This document shows positions 35,547-44,230 of a stretch of 64,000 nt of DNA, piece by piece. The stretch lies in the NCBI RefSeq assembly GCF_017640745.1, contig NZ_JAEPQA010000015.1, positions 55,703 to 119,702 on the forward strand, read 5' to 3'. The stretch is from Nisaea sp. Lineage in GTDB: Bacteria > Pseudomonadota > Alphaproteobacteria > Thalassobaculales > Thalassobaculaceae. The notes beneath the pieces are model-generated. The model did no database searches, had not been told where the DNA came from, and saw nothing but the letters and a program-made list of their open reading frames with translations. A program made the position numbers and the translations under genes. Numbering within the stretch: the first letter of the stretch is position 1; each line of letters starts with the position of its first letter.

Positions 35547-36845
35547 ATGATCCCGCGCTATTCCCGCCCCGAGATGGTCAAGATCTGGGAACCCGAGAAC
35601 AAGTTCCGCATCTGGTTCGAGATCGAGGCCCATGCCTGCGATGCGCAGGCCGAACTCGGCGTGATTCCGAAGGAAGCGGCCAAGGCCGTCTGGGAACGCG
35701 GCAATTTCGAGATCGACCGGATCGACGAAATCGAGCGGGAAACCAAGCACGACGTCATCGCCTTCCTCACCAACCTCGCAGAGTATGTGGGGGACGAGGC
35801 CCGCTTCGTCCACCAGGGCATGACCTCCTCAGACGTACTCGACACCTGCCTCGCCGTGCAGCTGACGCAGGCCTCCGACCTTCTGCTGAAGGATCTCGAC
35901 GCGCTGCTGGCCGCGATCAAGCGCCGCGCCTTCGAGTACAAGATGACTCCGACGGTCGGCCGCAGCCACGGCATCCATGCCGAGCCGGTCACCTTCGGCA
36001 TCAAACTCGCAGGCTATTACGCCGAATTCGCCCGTAACAAGGCGCGGCTCGAGGCTGCGCGGGCGGAGATCGCCACCTGCGCCATTTCCGGCGCCGTCGG
36101 GACCTTCGCCAATATCGACCCGCGCGTGGAAGAACACGTCGCCGAGAAGCTCGGCCTGAAGCCGGAACCGGTCTCGACCCAGGTCATCCCGCGCGACCGC
36201 CACGCCATGTTCTTCGCCACCCTCGGCGTGATCGCCAGCTCCATCGAGCGTCTGGCGACCGAGATCCGCCACCTGCAGCGCACCGAGGTCCGCGAGGCCG
36301 AGGAGTATTTCTCGCCCGGCCAGAAGGGCTCCTCGGCGATGCCGCACAAGCGCAACCCGGTGCTGACCGAAAACCTGACGGGCCTCGCCCGCCTCGTTCG
36401 TTCCGCCGTGGTGCCCGCGATGGAGAATGTCGCGCTCTGGCACGAGCGGGACATCTCGCATTCCTCCGTCGAACGAATGATCGGCCCGGACGCGACCGTG
36501 ACCCTCGATTTCGCCCTCGCCCGCCTCACCGGCGTCATCGACAAGCTGCTGGTCTATCCGGAGGGCATGCAGGCCAATCTCGACCAGCTCGGCGGCCTCA
36601 TCCACTCGCAGCGCGTGCTGCTCGCCCTGACGCAGGCAGGCATGAGCCGCGAGGACGCCTACAAGGCCGTGCAGCGCAACGCCATGCCGGTCTGGCTGGA
36701 GGGCAAGGATTTCCTCGAACTGCTGAAATCCGACAGCGAGGTGAAGGCGCATCTCGACGATGCCGCGCTCGAGTCCCTGTTCGACCTCGGCTACCACACC
36801 AAGCATGTGGGCACGATTTTCAAGCGTGTCTTCGGCGAGGAATAA
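35547..36845 (+). CDS. purB: Adenylosuccinate lyase
   Basis: A 432-residue homotetrameric lyase starting at ATG 35547 ([14 protein letters not shown]). It forms AICAR from SAICAR and AMP from adenylosuccinate. [14 protein letters not shown], the catalytic His region [14 protein letters not shown] and the fumarase-superfamily signature [11 protein letters not shown] are present. It is 13 kb upstream of the purCSQL group and divergent from mtnA. Confidence 0.95.
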   Translation: MIPRYSRPEMVKIWEPENKFRIWFEIEAHACDAQAELGVIPKEAAKAVWERGNFEIDRIDEIERETKHDVIAFLTNLAEYVGDEARFVHQGMTSSDVLDTCLAVQLTQASDLLLKDLDALLAAIKRRAFEYKMTPTVGRSHGIHAEPVTFGIKLAGYYAEFARNKARLEAARAEIATCAISGAVGTFANIDPRVEEHVAEKLGLKPEPVSTQVIPRDRHAMFFATLGVIASSIERLATEIRHLQRTEVREAEEYFSPGQKGSSAMPHKRNPVLTENLTGLARLVRSAVVPAMENVALWHERDISHSSVERMIGPDATVTLDFALARLTGVIDKLLVYPEGMQANLDQLGGLIHSQRVLLALTQAGMSREDAYKAVQRNAMPVWLEGKDFLELLKSDSEVKAHLDDAALESLFDLGYHTKHVGTIFKRVFGEE

Positions 36846-36978
36846 CACTCAGGCGATTTTCACGCCCGGACCATAACGGACAGATAACGCCCTCCTCAGA
36901 AGATCCTGCCATCGCAAACTCTCTGGCGCAGCCGGTCAAAGCCGGCGCGCCGGAAATTTGCAGGGTGGGGGGATCGGA

Positions 36979-38637
36979 ATGAAGTCGCATGGCGGAACAC
37001 CGCTGCCGGTAAGTCCGGACGGGACTTGTCGCTTCAAGCATGCCAAAGACTCAGGAAGCGGAGCGTTCAGGCATTTCCTGCGCCCGCCGAACGGCAGCGA
37101 GATCCATCGCCTGCACGGAACCCTCCCCCGGGACGACTTTCGCCGGGCGGACGACCTGCTGACCCGTCTTTCACACCATTTCCTGTTCTCCGACCGCATC
37201 TGGGACGCCTATCAGGGTGAAGCCGCGGAAGCCTGGGAAAATCCCGATATTCCCGCAGGCTATACCTACCTGCTGCAACTCGTGGCCCACGATCTCGTGC
37301 AGGCCTCGGTTATTTTCCCCCGTATGGACCGACGGATCGGCGAACTCAGGAACCACAGGACCTTCTCACTCGATCTGGATACGCTCTATGGCTCGGGTCC
37401 GGCCGCATGTCCCCACGCCTACTCGGCCTCGACGAAATTCGGCTTCAGGTCGCGCCTGAAATTGAGCCGCATGCGGCAAAGCAACAAGCTGGTGCCCGCC
37501 GCCAAACCCGCGTTCAGGGATATCGGCCGCGGCTATGCACACGAGGACAACTCTTTCCCGCGCAACGGCCCGACAGAGGCGTTGCTCGCGGATCCCCGCA
37601 ATGACGACAACGCGAACATCTCCCAGCTTCTGACCGTGTTCATCTGGCTCCACAACACGGTGATCGAGAGCCTCGAAGCGCAGGGAGCGGTACCCCCCGA
37701 ATATTCGCAGGAGGTCGCCGAAGAGTACAGGTTCGGCCAGGCACGCCGGATCGTCACCGAAACCTACCGGCGGATCGTGCGGCACGACCTGCTCCCGCGG
37801 ATCCTGCATCCGGATGTGCTGCGGCATTACGAGACCGACAAGAGCCCGTACCTCGAGACCGACGCCGACGAGCGCATGCCCATGGAATTCTCCCATGCGG
37901 CATTCAGGTTCGGCCACGCCATGATCCGCCCGAGTTACAGGCTGAACACCGGGCATCCCGGGTTTTCGATCGGAGACATCCTGCGGACGAACTCCCTCCG
38001 CGAGCCCTACAGCATGCCGCTGAACGAGAAGTGGATCGTCGAATGGTCCCGCTTCTTCGAACTCGACGATCCCAGCCTCGTCAATCTCAGCCGGCGTATC
38101 GGCCCGAGTCTCTCCTCAGGCCTTGAGGTCCCGGATGGCTTCGGCTTTCCGCTGAGGGGAACCACCGAGACACTCGCCCATCGCGATCTCTTGCGCGGAG
38201 CTTCAGCGGACCTGTGGTCCGTTACGGCCCTGATCGCCGAGATCGGGAAGCGTCAGCCCGATCTGATCGCCATGTCGCCATTGCTTTCCGACATCACCGG
38301 ACTGCGAGCAAGACTGCAGGCGTGGCTGGCCACCAATTGGAGCCGTAGCGGACAGGCATTGAGCGAGCTCCAGATCGACACGATCGCGGAAGACCCGCCG
38401 CTTTTCTTCTTCATTCTTTTCGAAGCCATGGCCGAGGCGCACGGCCGCCATCTCGGCGTCCTCGGATCAACGATTGTCGCCGAAGTCCTGCTTCGCCGGC
38501 TGGATTCGATCGCGCCCGAAACTGGCACGGCAAGCTACCCCGCGACTGGATTCGAAACGGTTCGGACGATGCCCGCCCTGCTGCGGACACTCGCCGAGCG
38601 CTCCGGACTTTCCACTGCCTCACCAAGTTTTCTGTAA
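36979..38637 (+). CDS. Animal-type haem peroxidase (peroxinectin-like)
   Basis: A 552-residue protein with the animal haem peroxidase core. Visible are the distal His104-Asp105 (LQLVAHDLVQ), the LYGSGP loop at 136-141 typical of the calcium/active-site region, NGPTEALLADPRNDDNANISQ with the LHN helix at about 192-226, and the proximal His313 in FRFGHAMIRPSYRLN. There is no signal peptide. Such enzymes oxidise halides, thiocyanate or organics with H2O2. The start at ATG 36979 has GGGGGATCGG upstream. It is followed by a small unrecognised gene and convergent with a YcaO/SARP operon. Confidence 0.85.
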   Translation: MKSHGGTPLPVSPDGTCRFKHAKDSGSGAFRHFLRPPNGSEIHRLHGTLPRDDFRRADDLLTRLSHHFLFSDRIWDAYQGEAAEAWENPDIPAGYTYLLQLVAHDLVQASVIFPRMDRRIGELRNHRTFSLDLDTLYGSGPAACPHAYSASTKFGFRSRLKLSRMRQSNKLVPAAKPAFRDIGRGYAHEDNSFPRNGPTEALLADPRNDDNANISQLLTVFIWLHNTVIESLEAQGAVPPEYSQEVAEEYRFGQARRIVTETYRRIVRHDLLPRILHPDVLRHYETDKSPYLETDADERMPMEFSHAAFRFGHAMIRPSYRLNTGHPGFSIGDILRTNSLREPYSMPLNEKWIVEWSRFFELDDPSLVNLSRRIGPSLSSGLEVPDGFGFPLRGTTETLAHRDLLRGASADLWSVTALIAEIGKRQPDLIAMSPLLSDITGLRARLQAWLATNWSRSGQALSELQIDTIAEDPPLFFFILFEAMAEAHGRHLGVLGSTIVAEVLLRRLDSIAPETGTASYPATGFETVRTMPALLRTLAERSGLSTASPSFL

Positions 38638-38675
38638 GTCCGGGAAAACAGGGACTCATAAACAAGGAGACAAAA

Positions 38676-39068
38676 ATGACAGACGTATTGAACCGGTTCG
38701 GAATCGACGACGGCTATCACGCCAAGTTCGGGCAACTGATCAAAGACTGGGCGCGCGGGATCAAGCAGCCGCCGGCCGATCTGAAAGCCTTCAAGCAGCA
38801 GTTGGAAGACGAAGGCATCAAAGCGAATTACCCAACCGGCGCGAACGAACTCAAGACGCTGAATGTCTTCCGGGCCGATTCCTCACGCCTGGATATCCGG
38901 CTGCCGCCGACCGACTTCCTCGACGACTCCGAGAGTTTCATCGTGAAACACGGATACGTCATTCCGAAATTCTACCACGACGCGTTCGACTCCGAGCCGA
39001 ACATCGACGATGTCATGGTCTTTCACGCCGCGCGCATCGGGGACTACACCCTCGCAAACTGCACCTGA
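38676..39068 (+). CDS. Unrecognised small protein downstream of peroxidase
   Basis: A 130-residue cytoplasmic protein with an excellent ribosome-binding site (AAGGAG). It is acidic and starts MTDVLNRFGIDDGYHAKFGQ, has a helical first half and a mixed second half (DSESFIVKHGYVIPKFYHDAF), and a single Cys near the C-terminus (YTLANCT). It lies 38 bases after the peroxidase stop, so they are co-transcribed. It could be a partner, a peptide-like substrate or an immunity-type protein; none is supported. Confidence 0.65.
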   Translation: MTDVLNRFGIDDGYHAKFGQLIKDWARGIKQPPADLKAFKQQLEDEGIKANYPTGANELKTLNVFRADSSRLDIRLPPTDFLDDSESFIVKHGYVIPKFYHDAFDSEPNIDDVMVFHAARIGDYTLANCT

Positions 39069-39084
39069 ACGGCCTGACGCCACT

Positions 39085-41130
39085 TCAATCCATGGGAAAT
39101 CCTGCGCGTTCAAGACTGCGACGCAGGATTTCCCGATCCCTCGTCTTGCGGATCGGAAACAGCTGCAGAAGCCATTCGGTCATCTCGCTGTCACGCTTGA
39201 TTTCACCACCTTGCCATCGCCGCCTGATGTTGGCCTGACAGCGCGCCGCCTCCTCCCGGGCTTCTTTCGCCCGGCCGAGCTGGACCAGGGATGCCGCCCG
39301 CCACGCACCGTTGTTGCAGAGAAAATCGCCAGCCAGCGTGGCCGCTTCCAGTGCCCCCTCGTAGTCCGCAAGGAAGAATTTCACGCCAGCAAGGTATCCC
39401 CAGTGGAGGGGGAGCGGTTCGACGCAGTTTGCCATACCTTCGGCGGCCAATTTCTCGGCGCGGATGTCGTCGCCGAGAAAGGCTAGTCCCTGAGCGACAG
39501 ACAACAGGGTCCAGGGATCCAGGTCGTTCAATTCACGCGCAAGATCGAAATGCATTTCGGCCGGCTCGAACTGCTCGTCGAAAGCATAGGCCCAGGCAAG
39601 ACAGAGATGGGTTCGCGAGTCCACCGGATCGAGTTTTGCCGCTGTCCAGGCGAGGCCAAGCGCGCTCGCCTGGTTCTCCCTTTTCCGGAACACGCCCGGA
39701 TGAACGATGTGACGGGCGTTCTTCAATTGCACAAGGCTGCTGTAAGCGGGCGCGAAATCAGGCGCGCGCCGGATAACCTCTTCGAACAGATTGGAGGCGG
39801 CCTGCCAGTCGCCCGGATCGTATCGATTGATCAATGCCTGGCCCCGCAACCAGGTATCGTAGAGGTGGGTCGGAATGGCCGTGGACTCGAGGGGACGCAG
39901 CATCCGGCCGATGGAGAGGTGAACGTTGAGCGCGGCGGTCACGCTACGGACAATCCTCTGCTGCGACATGATCAGATCGTCTATCCCGAGCGTGAAACGG
40001 TCGCTCCAAACGTAGAACCCGGTATCCGTATCCTTGAGAGTGAGAACCACATTGGTTTCGTCCTGCTTGCCAAGGACGGATGCCTGAACCACGAAGCGCA
40101 CATCCGGATTGGAACGGGCAAGCTGGGAGCTTTGCAGATCCAGGATGCGCCACTCCCGAAAGCGAACGAAGGAACCGATCAGGAAATGCCGGAACCCCAT
40201 GAGCAGGTGGTGTTGTCCGGGATGCGCGCCTTCGAGCGAAAACGGTTCGACGGCAATGACCATGCGCGGTGCGTCGGGCGCGACCACCGCAGCAGTCGCG
40301 ATCGGTGAAGGTTCCACCGGTCTTGCCTGCGGGGAGCCTTCCGACACCGTATCGAACTCGCCGCTCTTGATCCTGGCGACCAGCTCCTGGGTTTTTGCAG
40401 AGGGCTCCATTGCATAGTCTTCGTCGAGCACGTCCCAGAGAATCTTGTAGACTCTGAGGGCGCCGCCGATGTTGCCGGAGCTTGCCCGCGCCCACATCAG
40501 ATAGCGCACGGATTCCTCGTGTGTCGGATCGAGATTGACGATCGCTTCGGCCGCCCGCACGCGCTCCGTCTCGCTGACCGCCTCGTCGGTCAGGATCTCC
40601 TCCAGCGAGCGGGAAAGGCGTTCGCGCAGACTTTCCCGGCGGGCCATGAGCCACATGCGGAAAGCCGGATCCAGATCATCAAGGTCGGACAGAAGCTTCC
40701 CGGGGAAATCGGCAACATCCAGCAGCTTCTGGTGTACCTTCTTGTTGTCCGCCGCCTCTATCACTTGCCAGACATCGACCAGCAAGGTTTCCTCATTCAG
40801 GGAAACCGTCAACTTGTCGATAAACAGGCCTTCGTAGCCGGATTCGTCGCAGGATCGCCTCAGCCAATGCAGCACCTGCCGCAAGGATGTGCGCGCATTT
40901 GCTTCCGGGGTCTCGCTCCAGAGCAGACCAACCAGACGCTCCCGGGATGACGTGCGACCCTCGCTGAGCGCCAGATAACCCAGCAATGCCAGGAGTTTAC
41001 GCCGCTTCAGATCAAGTCGCTGGTTTCCGACAACCGCGGTTTGCTCCGCAACGAGGGATAGGTTGAGCGTTTTGCTGGGGGCGCGTATTGCGCCGCCATC
41101 TGTCGGGTCCATGATCTCTATTTCAGCCAT
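39085..41130 (-). CDS. SARP/BTAD-family transcriptional activator with TPR domain
   Basis: A 681-residue regulator. The N-terminal winged helix-turn-helix (about residues 20-115, including RRKLLALLGYLALSEGRTSSRERLVGLLW and ANARTSLRQVLHWLRR) is joined to a bacterial transcriptional activator domain (120-265, LSRSLEEILTDEAVSETERVRAAEAIV). A TolB-like segment (about 285-400) and tetratricopeptide repeats follow to the end. SARP proteins activate secondary-metabolite genes in many bacteria. It is the third gene of the YcaO operon, 20 bases after the YcaO stop. No ATPase domain is present, so the effector-sensing part is probably the TPR region. Confidence 0.85.
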   Translation of the reverse strand: MAEIEIMDPTDGGAIRAPSKTLNLSLVAEQTAVVGNQRLDLKRRKLLALLGYLALSEGRTSSRERLVGLLWSETPEANARTSLRQVLHWLRRSCDESGYEGLFIDKLTVSLNEETLLVDVWQVIEAADNKKVHQKLLDVADFPGKLLSDLDDLDPAFRMWLMARRESLRERLSRSLEEILTDEAVSETERVRAAEAIVNLDPTHEESVRYLMWARASSGNIGGALRVYKILWDVLDEDYAMEPSAKTQELVARIKSGEFDTVSEGSPQARPVEPSPIATAAVVAPDAPRMVIAVEPFSLEGAHPGQHHLLMGFRHFLIGSFVRFREWRILDLQSSQLARSNPDVRFVVQASVLGKQDETNVVLTLKDTDTGFYVWSDRFTLGIDDLIMSQQRIVRSVTAALNVHLSIGRMLRPLESTAIPTHLYDTWLRGQALINRYDPGDWQAASNLFEEVIRRAPDFAPAYSSLVQLKNARHIVHPGVFRKRENQASALGLAWTAAKLDPVDSRTHLCLAWAYAFDEQFEPAEMHFDLARELNDLDPWTLLSVAQGLAFLGDDIRAEKLAAEGMANCVEPLPLHWGYLAGVKFFLADYEGALEAATLAGDFLCNNGAWRAASLVQLGRAKEAREEAARCQANIRRRWQGGEIKRDSEMTEWLLQLFPIRKTRDREILRRSLERAGFPMD

Positions 41131-41150
41131 GCCTCACCGCCCCGAATGCA

Positions 41151-42464
41151 TCAGTGCAAGGGAAACAGGGGATCGTCGATGCCGGATTCGTCAAAACAGC
41201 GTTTCAAACGAGGGCTGACGACCTTGCTTGGATAGAGTTGCAGCTGCGGGACGATCATCCGAGCCACGGGAACACCGAAACGCTCGCGCGACAGATCGAC
41301 CCGATAGACATTCGCTCCAATAGTTCCGAGACGCTGCACGATCCTCGGAAGAGTGAGCTCGGGTCCGGCATCGTCATCCGCAACCGGCATATACCGTGCC
41401 GGCACTCCGGCGGGATGAAGATGCTCGCACCCGTCTGCGCTCAGGACCGCCGCACGCTCCTTGTGCCGGAGGTCGACCGCGTTGAGGGCCTCCGCGCCGG
41501 ACTGCGCTTCCTTCGCCCGTACAACATCGTAGGCCATTTCCATCTGGCACATTTCCCGGATGGCCGACTGGAGGGCGGCGGCGACGGAAGCGCGGCAGGC
41601 CGTACCGCAGGCAACGTGCGATCCGTCCCGGTCCACCGAAATCGACGCCATCACCGGAACGCCGACATCGGTTGTAATGTCGAGGAACCACGTGACCCGA
41701 CCGAGCCTCTCTCCGCGGAGCGTTGCCAGGTAGAGCAAAGCGCTCCGAACCCCGGGTTCCTCGGCTGCGAGTGGACGCCCCCTGCGCCGCCCCCACCACC
41801 AGAGTGCGGCGGCGTCCCGTTCGATCAGCTCATAGAGACCGTGAAGCGCAGCCGCATCCAGCGTGTCGCCGGCACCGCACCCGGTTCCAAGCATGAAGGG
41901 AGGGCTTGCCGCGCCGGAACGCCTCAGGCTGCGGATGCACCGATCGAACGGGAGTGAAACCTCTGTGTCTGTAGCAAGATCAATTCCGCGGACCCTGTCG
42001 CCTCCACTCCAGTCAGGCACGCCGTCGGCCTCTGGGAACACGTCGACCAGAGGCTCTTCAACACCCGAACCGGCCAGGTCACCGTCTTGTTCGAACTGGG
42101 AGAGGAATTCGATGCCCTCACCAATGCAGGATTCAAATGCGCTTTTGAGATCGAGCCCCGACCCGGTCACACTGCCGGGGGCGTGCCCTGCAGTCGGATC
42201 CGGCCGGACTACGGCTCCCATCAGCACCAGTCCCGGCGCATGACGAGCGGAAAGCAGAAAAACGCGATCGAAACTTGTCGCCGCTTTCAGAAGTGCCCCC
42301 CGGTGTGCCTCTCTCTCGGGATCTCCACCCACATTTTCCCGGTAGCCAAGGGCATGCAGAAAGCCGTCCGCGGCACCGTCCGCCGGGTTCCGATCGGCAG
42401 TTTCGGAGGCAACGAACAGATCCGCGGCCCGCGCTAGTACGGCGGTGTCCAGATCCTGCAACAT
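41151..42464 (-). CDS. YcaO-domain ATP-dependent peptide-modifying enzyme
   Basis: A 437-residue protein starting at ATG 42464 (MLQDLDTAVL); an upstream in-frame ATG would cover the small peptide frame. YcaO ATP-binding motifs are complete: Ser108-Ala-Phe-Glu111...Glu116...Glu119, then GTGCGAGDTLDAAALHGLYE with Glu212, Glu215, Arg216 and Asp217, and a third AxxxAxxE motif with Glu304, Gln307 and Glu309. YcaO enzymes activate backbone amides by phosphorylation to make azolines, thioamides or amidines. No E1-like cyclodehydratase partner or TfuA lies next to it, which suggests a stand-alone type. The substrate is probably the peptide encoded just upstream. Confidence 0.88.
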   Translation of the reverse strand: MLQDLDTAVLARAADLFVASETADRNPADGAADGFLHALGYRENVGGDPEREAHRGALLKAATSFDRVFLLSARHAPGLVLMGAVVRPDPTAGHAPGSVTGSGLDLKSAFESCIGEGIEFLSQFEQDGDLAGSGVEEPLVDVFPEADGVPDWSGGDRVRGIDLATDTEVSLPFDRCIRSLRRSGAASPPFMLGTGCGAGDTLDAAALHGLYELIERDAAALWWWGRRRGRPLAAEEPGVRSALLYLATLRGERLGRVTWFLDITTDVGVPVMASISVDRDGSHVACGTACRASVAAALQSAIREMCQMEMAYDVVRAKEAQSGAEALNAVDLRHKERAAVLSADGCEHLHPAGVPARYMPVADDDAGPELTLPRIVQRLGTIGANVYRVDLSRERFGVPVARMIVPQLQLYPSKVVSPRLKRCFDESGIDDPLFPLH

Positions 42465-42468
42465 ATGG

Positions 42469-42549
42469 TCAGAACTCCAGGCCAGCAAAGAACCGGAATG
42501 CGAACGGTGTGTTCCCGCCAAGACCTTGGCTATCTAAATGATCGGTCAT
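42469..42549 (-). CDS. Candidate 26-residue precursor peptide for the YcaO enzyme
   Basis: A short frame too small for ordinary ORF calling. It has a good ribosome-binding site (GAGAGGG, 7 bases before ATG 42549) and ends 4 bases before the YcaO start. The peptide begins MTDHLDSQGLGGNTPF and ends AFRFFAGLEF. A Ser/Gln/Gly-rich N-terminal part and an aromatic, hydrophobic C-terminal part give a leader/core look. It has no Cys and few Thr or Ser, so ordinary azole formation at many sites is unlikely; thioamide or amidine formation would be possible. It is the first gene of the operon. Precursor identity is inference from position, not homology. Confidence 0.6.
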   Translation of the reverse strand: MTDHLDSQGLGGNTPFAFRFFAGLEF

Positions 42550-42597
42550 GCTAATTCCCTCTCAAATGCCCCTAAGAGGGTACTCAGACTTCAGTTT

Positions 42598-42615
42598 GGT
42601 TAACAATTTTTAACC
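42598..42615. promoter_or_regulatory. Inverted repeat in the YcaO operon promoter region
   Basis: GGTTAA and its exact complement TTAACC separated by CAATTT, within 50 bases upstream of the peptide start. Confidence 0.45.
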
Positions 42616-42637
42616 CTGAAATCATACAAATTTTTAA
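42605..42637. promoter_or_regulatory. Direct repeat AATTTTTAA, candidate SARP site
   Basis: AATTTTTAA occurs at 42605-42613 and 42629-42637, 24 bases apart from start to start. SARP activators classically bind direct repeats spaced by about two helical turns, so this is a candidate operator of the activator encoded in the same operon, but the AT-rich setting makes chance occurrence easy. Confidence 0.35.
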
Positions 42638-42915
42638 ACATTTTACCACGATGCAAGAAAAATAGATGACGCAGGCCCGCGCGAAAGAGTCGGTTATGAA
42701 ACCGGCAGACGCGTTTAGTCACCACTGGATATTCTAATGCTTTGGAATTCCGGAACGACTATTTGTCGATCGGTTGCGAACCTGTGGAGCATTGAACGGT
42801 TTGCACCGAATTCGATCCAAGTCGCGCTTTACGTCTTTGAGCAGCGGCTGCTGATGCATGACGGAAAAGGACGTGGGTGAACGACCGGGCGAAACGGGAT
42901 CCGGAACGAAAAATA

Positions 42916-42941
42916 AAAACGGCGCCACAAGGCGCCGTTTT
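42916..42941. terminator. Intrinsic terminator (bidirectional)
   Basis: An 11-bp stem AAAACGGCGCC / GGCGCCGTTTT with ACAA loop. On the minus strand it follows the zeta-subunit gene and is followed by a T-rich tract. Confidence 0.85.
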
Positions 42942-42969
42942 CGTATCCGTGGCTCGTTCGAGGCGAGGA

Positions 42970-43296
42970 TCAGCCTTCGGTCTTGATCTGCTCCATTGCC
43001 ACCGCGTTCAGTTCCTCGATCTTGTGGCGAATGCGATGTTCGGAAAGATCCGCACCGGTGCCCTCCAGGCTCTTCAGCACGAACTCGACGACATCGTCGA
43101 CGCCCGGCTTTTCCATGTCGGCCGCGATGACTTCCTTGGCGTAGGCCTGCGCGTCCTCGCCGGTCTTGGAGAGGAACGTCTCCGCCACCCAGAGGCCAAG
43201 AAGCTTGTTGCGCCGGACAGAGGCCTTGAAGGCGAGTTCCCCGTCGAGCGCGAACTTCGCTTCTTCACCCTTCTGGCGTTTGTCGAAACCTGACAT
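42970..43296 (-). CDS. F1-ATPase inhibitor zeta subunit (DUF1476)
   Basis: A 108-residue protein. MSGFDKRQKGEEAKFALDGE, RRNKLLGLWVAETFL and HRIRHKIEELNAVAMEQI match the zeta subunit of alphaproteobacterial F1FO-ATPase, first described in Paracoccus denitrificans, where it blocks ATP hydrolysis and is conserved in Alphaproteobacteria. It has an N-terminal disordered inhibitory region and a helical C-terminal domain. It is monocistronic and followed by a good terminator; its presence supports alphaproteobacterial origin. Confidence 0.88.
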   Translation of the reverse strand: MSGFDKRQKGEEAKFALDGELAFKASVRRNKLLGLWVAETFLSKTGEDAQAYAKEVIAADMEKPGVDDVVEFVLKSLEGTGADLSEHRIRHKIEELNAVAMEQIKTEG

Positions 43297-43470
43297 CGGT
43301 CGAATACTCCCTCGTCTCTATCCCGTCGCGGCCCGCCGCGTCTGCCGGACGTCGGCTTAGGGCCTCAAAATCGGCGGCAACCTATCAGGCCCAGCGCGAT
43401 CTGTTAACTGGCAGATTGCCGCAAATCGTCCAGTTGTCAAAAAATGTTTCCGAAGCGTAGGGTCTCTCCC

Positions 43471-44226
43471 ATGTGCACCCTGATTCTCCTGCGCCGCCCC
43501 GGCAATGCCTGGCCCGTTCTGATTGCCGCCAACCGCGACGAAATGCAGTCCCGGCCGTGGCTGCCTCCCGCGCGCCACTGGCCCGACCGTCCTGAAACCC
43601 TTGCCGGTCTCGACAAGCTGAGCGGCGGCTCCTGGCTCGGCCTGAACCACCACGGGGTCGTCGCCGGGATCCTCAACCGGCGCGGATCGCTCGGGCCCGC
43701 CGCGGGTAAGCGCAGCCGCGGCGAGATCGTCCTCGAAGCACTGGAGCATGCCGAGGCGCAAGAGGCGGCAAAAGCGCTCGCAGAGCTGGAAGGCAGCAGC
43801 TATCGAAGCTTCAACATGCTCGTCGCCGACGCGGAAAAAGCCTTCTGGCTGCGCAACGAGGGGCGCGAGGACGGAGAGATCGATGTCTTCGAGGTTCCGG
43901 AAGGACTCTCCGTCTTCACAGCGTACGACGTGAACGATCCGGAGAGCGCGCGCGTCCGCCGCGCCCTGCCCCGGTTCCGCATCGCCGCCGCGCCCGATCC
44001 GGAAAGCGGAGACTGGTCTGGCTGGGAAAAACTCCTCGCGGACCGCAGCCGCGGCGATGCGTCCGATTACGGTTCCGCGATCAACCTGGACAACGGCGAG
44101 GGTTTCGCGACGGTGTCTTCCTCGCTGATCGCCCTGCCGGCAGATCCGGGACGCAATCCGGTCTGGCGCTTTGCCGAAGGCCCTCCCGACCAACACCCCT
44201 ACAATCCCGTCGATCTGGTGGACTGA
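43471..44226 (+). CDS. NRDE family (TANGO2-like) protein
   Basis: A 251-residue protein. The start ATG 43471 is chosen because NRDE proteins begin MC; Cys2 can be the N-terminal nucleophile after Met removal. CTLILLRRPGNAWPVLIAANRDEM, FNMLVADAEKAFWLRNEG and a late SSSLIAL segment are seen, with the NRDE motif at about 22-25. The family is related to human TANGO2 and has uncertain function, possibly in lipid or haem handling. It ends 4 bases before the tetR gene. Confidence 0.85.
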   Translation: MCTLILLRRPGNAWPVLIAANRDEMQSRPWLPPARHWPDRPETLAGLDKLSGGSWLGLNHHGVVAGILNRRGSLGPAAGKRSRGEIVLEALEHAEAQEAAKALAELEGSSYRSFNMLVADAEKAFWLRNEGREDGEIDVFEVPEGLSVFTAYDVNDPESARVRRALPRFRIAAAPDPESGDWSGWEKLLADRSRGDASDYGSAINLDNGEGFATVSSSLIALPADPGRNPVWRFAEGPPDQHPYNPVDLVD

Positions 44227-44230
44227 GAAG

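Larger units (their letters stand above)
42550..42969. other. Intergenic region upstream of the YcaO operon
   Basis: This 420-base stretch holds an AT-rich zone (about 42580-42665) with an inverted repeat and a direct repeat, and a terminator near 42916-42941 that ends the zeta-subunit gene. Short frames at 42734-42928 (minus) and 42737 (plus) have no convincing ribosome-binding site. Confidence 0.6.

Noticed and set aside
42737..42880. About 49-codon plus-strand frame in the same region
   Set aside because: No Shine-Dalgarno sequence and no similar features; probably chance.
42734..42928. 64-codon minus-strand frame upstream of the YcaO operon
   Set aside because: No good ribosome-binding site, and the encoded sequence is not protein-like. 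It overlaps the terminator.
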